DNA from: Persephonella sp.
GTDB taxonomy: Bacteria; Aquificota; Aquificia; Aquificales; Hydrogenothermaceae
DNA length: 64,000 bases
Assembly (NCBI RefSeq): GCF_027023985.1
Contig: NZ_JALVTW010000033.1
Coordinates: forward strand, 124,001-188,000
Direction: 5' to 3'
Shown here: one piece after another, positions 36,971-46,133 of the stretch
Layout: each line of letters opens with the position of its first letter
Numbering within the stretch: position 1 is the first letter of the stretch
Translations under genes and position numbers: made by a program
Notes under the pieces: model-generated
Told to the model about the DNA's origin: nothing
The model's input: only the letters and a program-made list of their open reading frames with translations
The model's database searches: none

Positions 36971-39235
36971 ATGTTGTTCAAAATTCTTAAATATACATTA
37001 ATATTTCTGGTAATTTTATTTGTTGCAGGTGCTATCACCGCAGGTTCAATTATTTATATATACTCAAGAAATCTTCCGGATATAAAACAACTTGAGAACT
37101 GGAAGCCAAGTCAAGTAACACAAGTCTATGCAGCAGATGGTTCACTGCTCACAGAATTTTATCTCCAGAGAAGACAGTATGTAACAATTGATAAAATTCC
37201 GGATTATGTAAAAAAGGCTTTTATAGCAACAGAAGATAGGACTTTTTATACAAATCCGGGAATTGATATATGGGGAATTCTCAGGGCTGCATTTATAAAT
37301 ATCACTTCAGGAAGAATAGTTGCCGGTGGTAGCACAATTTCACAGCAGCTTATTAAAAATCTCTTTTTAACCCCTGAAAGAAGTTTCAGAAGGAAAATAA
37401 AAGAAATGATTCTCGCTATAAAACTAAATCAAACCTATCCAAAAGATAAAATCTTAGAAATGTATCTTAACCAGATATATCTGGGACATGGTGCCTATGG
37501 GGTTGAAGCTGCTTCTCAGGTGTATTTTGGAAAACATGTATGGCAGCTTGATATATGCGAAGCAGCAGTCTTAGCAGGTTTACCAAAAGCACCAAGTAAA
37601 TATGACCCTTACAAAAACGAAAAATTAGCGGAAAATAGAAGAAATGCTGTCCTACAGGCAATGGTAGAAGAAGGTTATCTGGATATTGAAACTGCAAAGA
37701 AATGTTCCCAGCAGCCAATAAAACTAAAAACAACCGAAGCAGACGAGGAGAATATCCATGATTACTTTACTGAAACAGTTAGATTATGGTTTATAAATCA
37801 TTTTGGTAGTGATGCCCTTTATAAAGGTGGATATAAGATTTACACAACAGCAGACCCAGACCTTCTTAGAGATATGCATTTTATAGTCAAAGATCACCTT
37901 GAAGAACTACAGTATCGTGTAGGTTTTCCAAAACTCACAAAAGAAGAAATTAAATTTATGACAGACAAATATAATCAGCAGGATATTAAATCATTAGATG
38001 ATTTAAAGACAGAGGGAATATACATAGGAATAATTGAAAAAATTAAAAGACATACGATTTACTTTAAGCTTGGGGATATTAACGGAGAAGTCCAGTTTTT
38101 TGGTTCACTTAAAAAGGCCAAAAAAGGTTATCCTATTTATGTCAGATATATAGGTAATGGGCAGTTTGAATTTGTTCCGTATCTAGAAACAGCAGCAATA
38201 TCCGTTGACCCTAAAACCGGAGCAATAAGGGCACTTGTAGGTGGATACGATTTTGAAAAATCTAAATTTAACAGAGCTGTTCAGGCAAAAAGACAACCTG
38301 GTTCATCATTTAAGCCGATAGTTTATACAGCAGCAATTTTAAATGGATATACAGAAATATCTATAGTCAAAGATGAACCTGTATCTATCTGGGATCCACA
38401 GAAAGGTGAAGAATGGACTCCAAGAAATTATGAAAAAGAATACAACGGTGAAGTTACAGTCCGAGAAGCACTTACCCGAAGCTTAAATGCTGCAGCAGTT
38501 AATACATTACTGGAAGTGGGATATAATCCTGTTATTTCTCTGGCATACAAAATGGGTATAAAAACTAAGCTTATGAAAGTTCCATCCCTTGCGTTAGGAA
38601 GTATTGATGTATCTCCTATTGAAATGGCGACAGTCTATTCAACATTTGCAAATAATGGAGTTAGATGTAATCCTTATTTTATAGAAAAAGTAGTTGATTC
38701 TAACGGTAATGTGGTATATCAGCATACCTCTCAATGTCAGAAGGTTATTCCAGAAGATGAAAACTCAATAATGGTTGATTTACTCCAGGCTGTTGTTCAG
38801 GAAGGAACAGGAGTCAGAGCAAAAGTTCTGGGATTTCCTGTAGCTGGAAAAACAGGAACTACCAACGATTATACAGATGCGTGGTTTGCAGGTTTCTCAA
38901 CAAAACTTACAACTGTGGTATGGGTAGGATATGACTATAAAAAAACTATAGGAAGAAAAATGACCGGAGCTAAAGCAGCATTGCCTATATGGATAGATAT
39001 TATGGCAACAGCCCACACAGATAAAGAAGTTCCAGGATTTAGCCATTCTCCTAACACACATTATCTTCCTATTGATTTATCAACCAGAGCGATTGCCACA
39101 GAAAACTGTCCTGCTGAAAAAATTCTGTTTATCAAAGGAACAGAACCTATGATAGACTGTGAGGGTAATATAATAGTAGGTAGCCAGCAAAACAATAATG
39201 ACAACAATTTCCTATATGATATAAAAGGAGAATAG
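36971..39235 (+). CDS. Class A penicillin-binding protein 1A
   Basis: A 754-residue bifunctional peptidoglycan synthase. N-terminal membrane anchor (about 7-31). The GT51 glycosyltransferase domain has [14 protein letters not shown] with catalytic Glu88 (the usual His of the EDxxFxxHxG motif is Asn here), then [12 protein letters not shown] and [20 protein letters not shown]. The transpeptidase domain has the SxxK nucleophile in PGSSFKP (Ser445/Lys448), the SxN motif SLN, and KTGT (Lys627). An inserted OB-like segment (about 320-400) lies between the domains, as in other PBP1A proteins. It starts an operon with trpB, a lipoprotein and rlmN. Confidence 0.94.
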   Translation: MLFKILKYTLIFLVILFVAGAITAGSIIYIYSRNLPDIKQLENWKPSQVTQVYAADGSLLTEFYLQRRQYVTIDKIPDYVKKAFIATEDRTFYTNPGIDIWGILRAAFINITSGRIVAGGSTISQQLIKNLFLTPERSFRRKIKEMILAIKLNQTYPKDKILEMYLNQIYLGHGAYGVEAASQVYFGKHVWQLDICEAAVLAGLPKAPSKYDPYKNEKLAENRRNAVLQAMVEEGYLDIETAKKCSQQPIKLKTTEADEENIHDYFTETVRLWFINHFGSDALYKGGYKIYTTADPDLLRDMHFIVKDHLEELQYRVGFPKLTKEEIKFMTDKYNQQDIKSLDDLKTEGIYIGIIEKIKRHTIYFKLGDINGEVQFFGSLKKAKKGYPIYVRYIGNGQFEFVPYLETAAISVDPKTGAIRALVGGYDFEKSKFNRAVQAKRQPGSSFKPIVYTAAILNGYTEISIVKDEPVSIWDPQKGEEWTPRNYEKEYNGEVTVREALTRSLNAAAVNTLLEVGYNPVISLAYKMGIKTKLMKVPSLALGSIDVSPIEMATVYSTFANNGVRCNPYFIEKVVDSNGNVVYQHTSQCQKVIPEDENSIMVDLLQAVVQEGTGVRAKVLGFPVAGKTGTTNDYTDAWFAGFSTKLTTVVWVGYDYKKTIGRKMTGAKAALPIWIDIMATAHTDKEVPGFSHSPNTHYLPIDLSTRAIATENCPAEKILFIKGTEPMIDCEGNIIVGSQQNNNDNNFLYDIKGE

Positions 39236-39237
39236 TA

Positions 39238-40485
39238 ATGAAATATAAGCTACCAGATAATAGAGGATATTTTGGAGAATTTGGTGGTAAGTTTTTACCT
39301 GAGACATTAATACCCGCATTAGAAGAACTTGAAAGAGAGTATGAAAAAATAAAAAATGATGGAGATTTTCAAAGGGAGCTTGTTTATTACCTTCAGGAAT
39401 ACGCAGGCAGACCGACAATCTTATATTTTGCCCGTAGATTAACAGAGGCTGTAGGTGGTGCAAAAATATATCTTAAAAGGGAAGACCTATTACATACAGG
39501 TGCCCACAAAATTAATAACACTTTAGGCCAGGTTTTACTTACAAAAAAATTAGGTAAAAAAAGAATAATCGCAGAAACAGGTGCAGGTCAGCATGGAGTA
39601 TCAACAGCAACAGCAGCTTCACTATTTGGCCTTGAATGTGTTGTTTATATGGGAGAGGAAGACGCAGAAAGGCAGGCCTTAAATGTTTTCAGAATGAGAT
39701 TATTAGGTGCAAAAGTTGAAATTGTAAAAGCCGGAAGCAGGACACTAAAAGATGCTGTAAACGAAGCCTTAAGAGACTGGGTTACCAATGTCAAAACAAC
39801 CCATTATGTTATAGGTTCAGCACTTGGACCCCATCCATTCCCTGTTATAGTTAGAGATTTTCAGTCTGTTATCGGAAGGGAAACCAAAGAACAAATTATG
39901 GAAATAGAAGGAAGACTCCCTGATGCAGTTGTTGCATGTGTGGGTGGTGGTAGCAATGCAATAGGAATGTTTTACCCATTTATAGAAGATGAAAATGTTC
40001 GTCTTATCGGTGTTGAAGCAGCTGGATATGGACTTGAAACAGGCCAGCATGCAGCAAGCATAAACGGTGGTTCAGTTGGTGTTCTACATGGAATGAAAAG
40101 TTATTTCTTACAAAATGAATGGGGACAGATTGAACATACACACTCAATATCAGCAGGGCTTGACTATCCAGGAGTTGGACCTGAACATGCATATCTAAAA
40201 GAATCAGGTAGAGCAGAATATATAACAGCAACTGATGAAGAGGCATTGGAAGGATTTTTACTTTTATCAAGGACAGAAGGAATTATCCCTGCCCTTGAAA
40301 GTTCTCATGCAGTAATAAAAGGTGTGGAAATAGCAAGAGAATTAGGGAAAGATGGAATCGTAGTTATAAATCTTTCAGGTAGAGGGGATAAAGACGTTCA
40401 GCAAGTTAAAAACTTTTTGGATACAAATCCTGACGTATTTGAAAGACTTGAGGATAATTTAAAAACAAAATACAGAGGACTTTAA
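39238..40485 (+). CDS. trpB: Tryptophan synthase beta chain
   Basis: Condenses indole and serine to tryptophan. 415 residues of the TrpB1 type. [20 protein letters not shown] has the PLP lysine (Lys91), [17 protein letters not shown] the substrate loop, and [15 protein letters not shown] the phosphate-binding loop. No trpA or other trp gene is adjacent. It sits 2 bases after PBP1A, and its stop shares a base with the next start (TAATG). Confidence 0.97.
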   Translation: MKYKLPDNRGYFGEFGGKFLPETLIPALEELEREYEKIKNDGDFQRELVYYLQEYAGRPTILYFARRLTEAVGGAKIYLKREDLLHTGAHKINNTLGQVLLTKKLGKKRIIAETGAGQHGVSTATAASLFGLECVVYMGEEDAERQALNVFRMRLLGAKVEIVKAGSRTLKDAVNEALRDWVTNVKTTHYVIGSALGPHPFPVIVRDFQSVIGRETKEQIMEIEGRLPDAVVACVGGGSNAIGMFYPFIEDENVRLIGVEAAGYGLETGQHAASINGGSVGVLHGMKSYFLQNEWGQIEHTHSISAGLDYPGVGPEHAYLKESGRAEYITATDEEALEGFLLLSRTEGIIPALESSHAVIKGVEIARELGKDGIVVINLSGRGDKDVQQVKNFLDTNPDVFERLEDNLKTKYRGL

Positions 40486-40862
40486 TGAAGAAAATAGTTT
40501 ATGGATTTCTTTTAATATTTTTCCTCATTTTAACAGGCTGTGAAGATAAACCTTCAGATGAGATTATAAAAAAGCAGTTAGAAAGTCTCAATCTTATCGG
40601 AGATGTAAAAAACTACAAAAGAATAAATGGATACAGAGATGGAAACTACTATATAGTTGAATATCAGTATGACTTTTATATAAATGAAGAAAAAATAAAA
40701 AACTTAAAATCAAAATTCCAAAACAGCCCTTTATCAGCTATACAACTGGCAGCTGTTATCACGGCAATAAAACTTAAATGCGGTAATCAAAACCCTTGCA
40801 CTCTCCACGAAAAGCTTAAATTTGTTAAAGGAGAAAAAGGCTGGAGTGTGGTGGAAGAATGA
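40485..40862 (+). CDS. Small lipoprotein of unknown function
   Basis: A 125-residue protein with signal peptide and lipobox LTGC (Cys19, followed by Glu-Asp). The mature part is mixed alpha/beta: KKQLESLNLIGDVKNYKRIN, a Tyr-rich strand (GNYYIVEYQYDF), then a helix and a CGNQNPC pair that may form a disulfide. Not recognised. It is translationally coupled to trpB and to rlmN (ATGA overlap). Confidence 0.75.
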   Translation: MKKIVYGFLLIFFLILTGCEDKPSDEIIKKQLESLNLIGDVKNYKRINGYRDGNYYIVEYQYDFYINEEKIKNLKSKFQNSPLSAIQLAAVITAIKLKCGNQNPCTLHEKLKFVKGEKGWSVVEE

Positions 40863-41944
40863 TAAATCTAAAAGATTTTAACTACGGTGAGCTTGAAAGA
40901 TGGGTAAGGCAGCAAGGCTGGAAAAAGTTTAGAGCAAAACAGCTTGCCAAATGGATTTATAACAAAAAGGCCGGTTCCTATGATGAGATGACAGACCTTT
41001 CAAAAGAAATCAGGAACTACCTCAAAGAAAATACAAAATTAAATGCCCTAGAGCTGATTACTTATGAAGAGTCAAAAGAAGACGGTAGTATAAAGTTTTT
41101 ATGGAGACTGGAAGACGGACATACAGTAGAAACTGTTTTTATTCCTGAGAAAAACCACTATACCCTTTGTGTATCAACACAGGTTGGTTGTGCTGTAGGC
41201 TGCACCTTTTGTTATACAACAAAAGACGGCCTTATCAGAAACCTTACAACAGCAGAAATAATAGACCAGTATATCCAATCCCAGAGATTTGTTGGACTGG
41301 ACAGAAGAATATCTAATGTAGTTTTTATGGGAATGGGAGAACCACTTGCAAATTATGACAATGTAAAAAAAGCTGTTCAAATTATGACAGATGAAAGAAT
41401 GCTTGGCCTTTCAAATAGAAAAATAACAATATCTTCCAGCGGTATAATTCACCAGATTAAAAGAATGTATGAAGACAAATCCTTTCCTCAGGTTAGACTT
41501 GCTGTGTCATTAAATGCCGCAGACCAGGAGACAAGAACCAAAATAATGCCTATTTCGGAAACAAACACACTTGAAGACCTTATGAAAACTTTGAACTCAC
41601 TGCCTGTTAAAAATGGCTATAGAATTATGCTGGAGTATGTTCTTATCAAAGATATAAATGACAGACCTGAAGATGCCCATAAACTTGCCAGATTAATAGG
41701 AAAAAATAAGAAAAGATACAAAGTCAATCTTATACCATTTAATCCTCATCCAGGTTCACCATTTGAAAGGCCTGATGAGGAAAGGGTCAATAAGTTCCAC
41801 CAGATACTATGGCAGTATAATATTGGTGCATTTGTTAGATGGAGTAAGGGAAAGGATATATCCGCAGCCTGCGGACAGCTTAGAAAGAAAAATATAGAAG
41901 GAAAGAAAATAACTTTTATATCTCCAAAAAGTTTAAAGGTTTAA
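40859..41944 (+). CDS. rlmN: Dual-specificity 23S rRNA/tRNA adenine C2-methyltransferase
   Basis: A radical SAM enzyme methylating A2503 of 23S rRNA and A37 of some tRNAs. 361 residues. CAVGCTFCYTTKDG holds the cluster-binding Cys111, Cys115 and Cys118. GMGEPLANYDNV and the C-terminal KGKDISAACGQLR (with the methyl-carrying Cys) are RlmN signatures. Last gene of the PBP1A operon. Confidence 0.96.
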   Translation: MINLKDFNYGELERWVRQQGWKKFRAKQLAKWIYNKKAGSYDEMTDLSKEIRNYLKENTKLNALELITYEESKEDGSIKFLWRLEDGHTVETVFIPEKNHYTLCVSTQVGCAVGCTFCYTTKDGLIRNLTTAEIIDQYIQSQRFVGLDRRISNVVFMGMGEPLANYDNVKKAVQIMTDERMLGLSNRKITISSSGIIHQIKRMYEDKSFPQVRLAVSLNAADQETRTKIMPISETNTLEDLMKTLNSLPVKNGYRIMLEYVLIKDINDRPEDAHKLARLIGKNKKRYKVNLIPFNPHPGSPFERPDEERVNKFHQILWQYNIGAFVRWSKGKDISAACGQLRKKNIEGKKITFISPKSLKV

Positions 41945-42213
41945 GAATGGATTTTAGTTTTATAAATTCAAATAAGTTTTTGTTCCAGACATAAAAATAT
42001 TTATAGCTATAAAATTCTCAAATTTTTCTTTTATACAAAAACCAAAAAATAAATATTTATAGAAATCCTTGAAGATAAATATTTAAGCCCAAAATTTTAA
42101 TTTTTCTTGAGAATAAACATTATAGCTCTCAAAATTTATAAAACAGTGTTTGATTTTTTATAACTGCCTCAATTATAATAATCTGTCTAAAATCAAAAAC
42201 TTACAGGAGAGGT
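41945..42213 (+). promoter_or_regulatory. AT-rich acnB upstream region with repeated AAATATTT palindromes
   Basis: No ORF seen. Three AAATATTTAT/AAATATTTAA elements lie at 41995-42004, 42051-42060 and 42077-42086; the central one is part of the perfect palindrome ATAAATATTTAT (42049-42060). An inverted pair ATTCTCAA/TTGAGAAT (42014-42021 and 42107-42114) encloses two of them. They lie upstream of the acnB promoter and may be operator or UP-like elements, but AT-richness makes chance matches likely. Confidence 0.35.
42150..42179 (+). promoter_or_regulatory. Promoter of acnB
   Basis: TTGATT (42150-42155), 18 bases, TATAAT (42174-42179). Transcription would begin near 42186, leaving a leader of about 34 bases with a CAGGAGAGG ribosome-binding site. 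Confidence 0.65.
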
Positions 42214-42219
42214 GTGTGC

Positions 42220-44811
42220 ATGAGCTTTTTAGAAGAATACAGGAAACACGTTGAAGAAAGAGCCAAACTTGGAATTCCTCCACTTCCACTTAACAAAAAA
42301 CAGGTTGAGGAACTTGTAGAGCTTCTTCAGCAGGTTCCAATAGTTGAAGAAGAGTATCTTATGGATTTATTCCTTAACAGAGTTCCCCCAGGGGTTGATG
42401 ACGCAGCGTTTGTAAAGGCTAAATTCCTTGCTGATATCATTGAAGGAAAAGCAAAATCCCTTGCTATAACACCTGTTCATGCGGTTCAGATACTTGGAAC
42501 AATGCTTGGTGGTTATAATGTTGAACCACTTGTAAAAGCACTCTCCCATAAAGATGAAGAAATTGCGAAAGAGGCTGCAAAGGCTTTAAAAAATACACTT
42601 TTAGTATATGACTACTTTAATGATGTTGTTGAGCTTGCAAAAGAAGGAAATAAATATGCACAGGAAGTTTTAGAAAGCTGGGCAAATGCAGAATGGTTCA
42701 CATCAAAAGAACCACTCCCAGAAAAAATAACTGTTACAGTTTTCAAAGTCCCAGGGGAAACTAACACAGATGATCTTTCTCCTGCAAGGGAAGCTTCAAC
42801 AAGAAGTGATATTCCACTACACGCACTTTCAATGCTTCAGGCAAAAATGCCAGATGCAATACAAAAAATACAGGAGCTTAAGAAAAAAGGCCATCCTGTT
42901 GCATTTGTCGGTGATGTTGTTGGAACAGGTTCTTCAAGGAAATCTGCAACAAACTCTCTTATGTGGTGGATAGGTGAGGATATCCCTTACGTTCCAAACA
43001 AAAGAAGAGGGGGCATTGTAATAGGTGGAGTTATAGCTCCTATCTTCTTCAACACATGGGAAGATTCTGGTGGACTTCCAATAATAGCTGATGTTTCTAA
43101 GCTTGAAACAGGAGATGTTATAGATATTTATCCATACGAAGGAAAAATTGTTAAAAATGGTGAAGTTGTTGCAACTTTTGAGCTTAAGCCAAATACACTT
43201 CCAGACGAAGTTAGAGCAGGTGGAAGAATTCCTTTAATCATCGGAAGAAATCTTACAAGAAAAGCAAGAGAAGTTCTTGGAATGCCTGAAGAAAATATCT
43301 TTATCAGACCACAGCAGCCACCTGAAAAAGAAGGCGTCGGATACACACTTGCCCAGAAAATAGTCGGTAGAGCCTGTGGAATGAAAGGTGTAAGACCTGG
43401 AATGTATGTTGAGCCTCAGGTTCTTACAGTAGGTTCTCAGGATACAACAGGAGCAATGACAAGGGATGAGATTAAAGAGCTTGCTGCTTTATCTTTTGGT
43501 GCTGACCTTGTAATGCAGTCTTTCTGCCACACAGCAGCATATCCAAAGCCAGCTGACGTTAAATTACAGCTTACACTTCCTCAATTCATAATAAAAAGAG
43601 GTGGTGTATCCCTAAGACCTGGTGATGGTGTTATCCACTCATGGCTTAACAGAATGGTTCTTCCTGATACTGTTGGAACAGGTGGAGACTCCCACACAAG
43701 ATTTCCAATTGGAATATCTTTCCCGGCAGGTTCAGGACTTGTTGCTTTTGCAGCTGTTACCGGAACAATGCCTCTTAATATGCCTGAATCTGTATTGGTT
43801 AGATTCAAAGGTGAAATACAACCGGGTATCACAGTTAGAGACCTTGTTAATGCAATTCCATACTTTGCTATCAAACAAGGACTTTTAACTGTTGAAAAGC
43901 AAGGTAAGAAAAATATCTTTGCAGGAAGAATACTTGAGATAGAAGGACTTGAAAATCTCAAGGTTGAACAGGCTTTTGAGCTTTCTGATGCATCTGCAGA
44001 AAGAAGTGCTGCAGCGTGCACGGTAAAACTAAACAAAGAACCGGTTATTGAATACATCCAGTCAAACATTGCTCTTCTTGAGAAAATGATAGAAGCTGGA
44101 TATCAGGATGCAAGAACACTCCAAAGAAGAATAGACAAGATGAAAGCATGGCTTGATAACCCTGAACTTCTTGAAGCAGATGAAAACGCTGAATACGCAG
44201 CTGTTATAGAAATTGACCTTAATGAGATTAAAGAGCCTATCCTCGCATGTCCAAACGACCCAGATGATGTTGCCACCCTCTCAGAAGTTCTTGCAGATGA
44301 AAGAAGACCTAAAAATATAGATGAAGTATTCGTTGGTTCTTGTATGACAAATATAGGACACTTTAGAGCTGTTGGTGAAATTCTCAGAGGAGAAGGACAG
44401 GTTCCAACAAGACTGTGGATTGTTCCACCAACTAAGATGGATGAAAGAAGACTTGTTGAGGAAGGATATTACAACATCTACGGTATAGCAGGAGCGAGAA
44501 CTGAAGTCCCAGGATGTTCTCTCTGTATGGGTAATCAGGCAAGGGTTAAAGATGGCGCTGTGGTAATGTCAACATCCACAAGAAACTTTGATAACAGAAT
44601 GGGTAAAGATGCTAAAGTCTACCTTGGTTCTGCAGAGATAGCGGCTATCTGTTCTATACTTGGAAGATTACCAACTGTGGAGGAATACCACAAATTTATG
44701 GCAGAGAAGATCGCAGGCAAAGAAGATAAAGTTTATAAATTCCTTAACTTCCATGAACTTCCAGAAGAAGAACTGGATATTCTTGTAGCAGACGCTTTAT
44801 ACACTTTCTAA
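42220..44811 (+). CDS. acnB: Aconitate hydratase B
   Basis: Interconverts citrate and isocitrate. 863 residues from ATG 42220 (GGAGAGG upstream; the in-frame GTG at 42214 is too close to it). The AcnB-type domain order is clear: N-terminal HEAT-like region (about 1-160), then the swivel domain with [16 protein letters not shown], then the catalytic domains with [36 protein letters not shown] and CSLCMGNQ binding the 4Fe-4S cluster. A second, unrelated-order aconitase (AcnA) is encoded 1.3 kb downstream. Confidence 0.96.
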   Translation: MSFLEEYRKHVEERAKLGIPPLPLNKKQVEELVELLQQVPIVEEEYLMDLFLNRVPPGVDDAAFVKAKFLADIIEGKAKSLAITPVHAVQILGTMLGGYNVEPLVKALSHKDEEIAKEAAKALKNTLLVYDYFNDVVELAKEGNKYAQEVLESWANAEWFTSKEPLPEKITVTVFKVPGETNTDDLSPAREASTRSDIPLHALSMLQAKMPDAIQKIQELKKKGHPVAFVGDVVGTGSSRKSATNSLMWWIGEDIPYVPNKRRGGIVIGGVIAPIFFNTWEDSGGLPIIADVSKLETGDVIDIYPYEGKIVKNGEVVATFELKPNTLPDEVRAGGRIPLIIGRNLTRKAREVLGMPEENIFIRPQQPPEKEGVGYTLAQKIVGRACGMKGVRPGMYVEPQVLTVGSQDTTGAMTRDEIKELAALSFGADLVMQSFCHTAAYPKPADVKLQLTLPQFIIKRGGVSLRPGDGVIHSWLNRMVLPDTVGTGGDSHTRFPIGISFPAGSGLVAFAAVTGTMPLNMPESVLVRFKGEIQPGITVRDLVNAIPYFAIKQGLLTVEKQGKKNIFAGRILEIEGLENLKVEQAFELSDASAERSAAACTVKLNKEPVIEYIQSNIALLEKMIEAGYQDARTLQRRIDKMKAWLDNPELLEADENAEYAAVIEIDLNEIKEPILACPNDPDDVATLSEVLADERRPKNIDEVFVGSCMTNIGHFRAVGEILRGEGQVPTRLWIVPPTKMDERRLVEEGYYNIYGIAGARTEVPGCSLCMGNQARVKDGAVVMSTSTRNFDNRMGKDAKVYLGSAEIAAICSILGRLPTVEEYHKFMAEKIAGKEDKVYKFLNFHELPEEELDILVADALYTF

Positions 44812-44817
44812 TAGAAA

Positions 44818-44831
44818 GGGGCTTTTGCCCC
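44818..44831. terminator. Bidirectional terminator between acnB and the SQR-like gene
   Basis: GGGGC-TTTT-GCCCC-type hairpin with TTCTTTTTA on the plus side and TTTCTA on the minus side. The same hairpin recurs at 59572-59585 and 60392-60407. Confidence 0.88.
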
Positions 44832-44837
44832 TTCTTT

Positions 44838-46004
44838 TTATATCAATCTTGGAATTTTCCCCAATTTGTAGAGTTTATAATATACTCCCCAAGCTTTTTT
44901 CATCAAATGTCCAACAATTGGCATAGGAACAAGCATAGCTTTTTTATCACTCCTGTATGCAAGGGCTCCACCATTTCCAGTATCCATCAGACACATAATA
45001 TTGATATGTTCCTTATATCCTTCAGGCTTTCCTGTTTTTAGACCTTCTTTAATGGCGATATTGTGTGCAGTTGCCCTTGCCATAACTTCTGCCAGATGTC
45101 CTTGTTTAGCTCTCCAGTCCGGCCCTTCAATAGATGCACTATCTCCTATTGCGTATATATTTTCAAATCCCTTTACCTGACAGGTATCTTCTATTTTCAA
45201 AAATCCCGTTTCTGTCTGTGGCAGGTCTGAGTTTTTAATTACAGGATGACCATCTCCTGCAGGAGTGAAAACAATAAGATCTGCCTCAATAATGCTATCA
45301 TCTTCTAAAATAACAGAGCTAGGGGTAAATTCCTTTATCTTTTTACCGGTAATTTTCTTTATGTTCATATTTTTAAACATCATATCCATCATCTTCAGGG
45401 CTTTCTCACCGAGTCTAGCTCCCGGTTTAGGCATCGGAGCAAAAAATGTAATTTCAAATTTATCTCTGACACCTAATTTTTTTAAATGGTTATGAATGTT
45501 AAACATAACTTCAAAGACTGGACCTCCTCTAACAGCTTCAGGGGCTTTAGGATTACCTCCAAATCCGAAGGCTATTTTGCCACTGCCTTGATTTATTAAA
45601 TTTTCCAGTCTATTTTTAATCTCTATGATTTCCTTAGGGCTTCCACATACAGAGAGGGTATTTTCAATACCTTTGTGCTTTAATTTTGTTTGTCCCAGAG
45701 CAATAACCATATAATCAAAATCTGTCTGTTTTCCTTTTTTTTCCGTTTCATAATAAAACTCTTTTCCCGAAATAGATACAACTTTATCAATCTCAACTTC
45801 AAATCCGTGTGCATCAGCTATATTTTTCAGGGGAATTTGGACATCTTCCGGTGATTTTTCTCCTGTTGGTATCCAGATAGATATTGGGTATACAAATAAA
45901 GAGTCCCTATCTGAAACAAGTTTTACCTGAAAACCTTCTTTCCTTAAAGCTATCGCTGCCTCAGCCCCTGCTATCCCACCACCTAATACAACAACTTTTT
46001 TCAT
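44838..46004 (-). CDS. Sulfide:quinone oxidoreductase-like flavoprotein
   Basis: A 388-residue FAD oxidoreductase. VVVLGGGIAGAEAAIALRKE is the FAD-binding site; the fold and the C-terminal amphipathic helices (IVGHLMKKAWGVYYKLYKL) resemble membrane-associated SQR and type II NADH dehydrogenases. Cys residues occur at about 121 (SVCGSP), 280 (DTCQVKG) and 341 (IMCLMDTGNG), compatible with but not proof of the SQR active-site pattern. I chose ATG 46004 because AGGAGGGCTAAA precedes it; the longer ORF starts with an implausible MLINRRAK tail. Sulfide oxidation would fit a chemolithotroph. Alternatives are flavocytochrome c-type dehydrogenase or NDH-2. Confidence 0.75.
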   Translation of the reverse strand: MKKVVVLGGGIAGAEAAIALRKEGFQVKLVSDRDSLFVYPISIWIPTGEKSPEDVQIPLKNIADAHGFEVEIDKVVSISGKEFYYETEKKGKQTDFDYMVIALGQTKLKHKGIENTLSVCGSPKEIIEIKNRLENLINQGSGKIAFGFGGNPKAPEAVRGGPVFEVMFNIHNHLKKLGVRDKFEITFFAPMPKPGARLGEKALKMMDMMFKNMNIKKITGKKIKEFTPSSVILEDDSIIEADLIVFTPAGDGHPVIKNSDLPQTETGFLKIEDTCQVKGFENIYAIGDSASIEGPDWRAKQGHLAEVMARATAHNIAIKEGLKTGKPEGYKEHINIMCLMDTGNGGALAYRSDKKAMLVPMPIVGHLMKKAWGVYYKLYKLGKIPRLI

Positions 46005-46133
46005 TTTAGCCCTCCTGTTTATTAGCATATAATAATATCATAATATCTGCTTTTCTAAAATAAATGTTGTAAATCATCTTTTTTATAGATAATTTGTAAT
46101 ATAGATTTTAAAAAACTACCAAGGAGATGAGCC

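Noticed and set aside
36971-39235. Asn replacing His in the PBP1A EDxxFxxHxG motif as a sign of an inactive glycosyltransferase
   Set aside because: The catalytic Glu88 and all other motifs are intact; this position varies in active enzymes.
43581-44069. 162-codon open frame on the minus strand inside acnB
   Set aside because: It lies wholly antisense to a well-supported catalytic domain, has no ribosome-binding site and reads as low-information hydrophobic/Ser-rich sequence: a shadow of codon bias.
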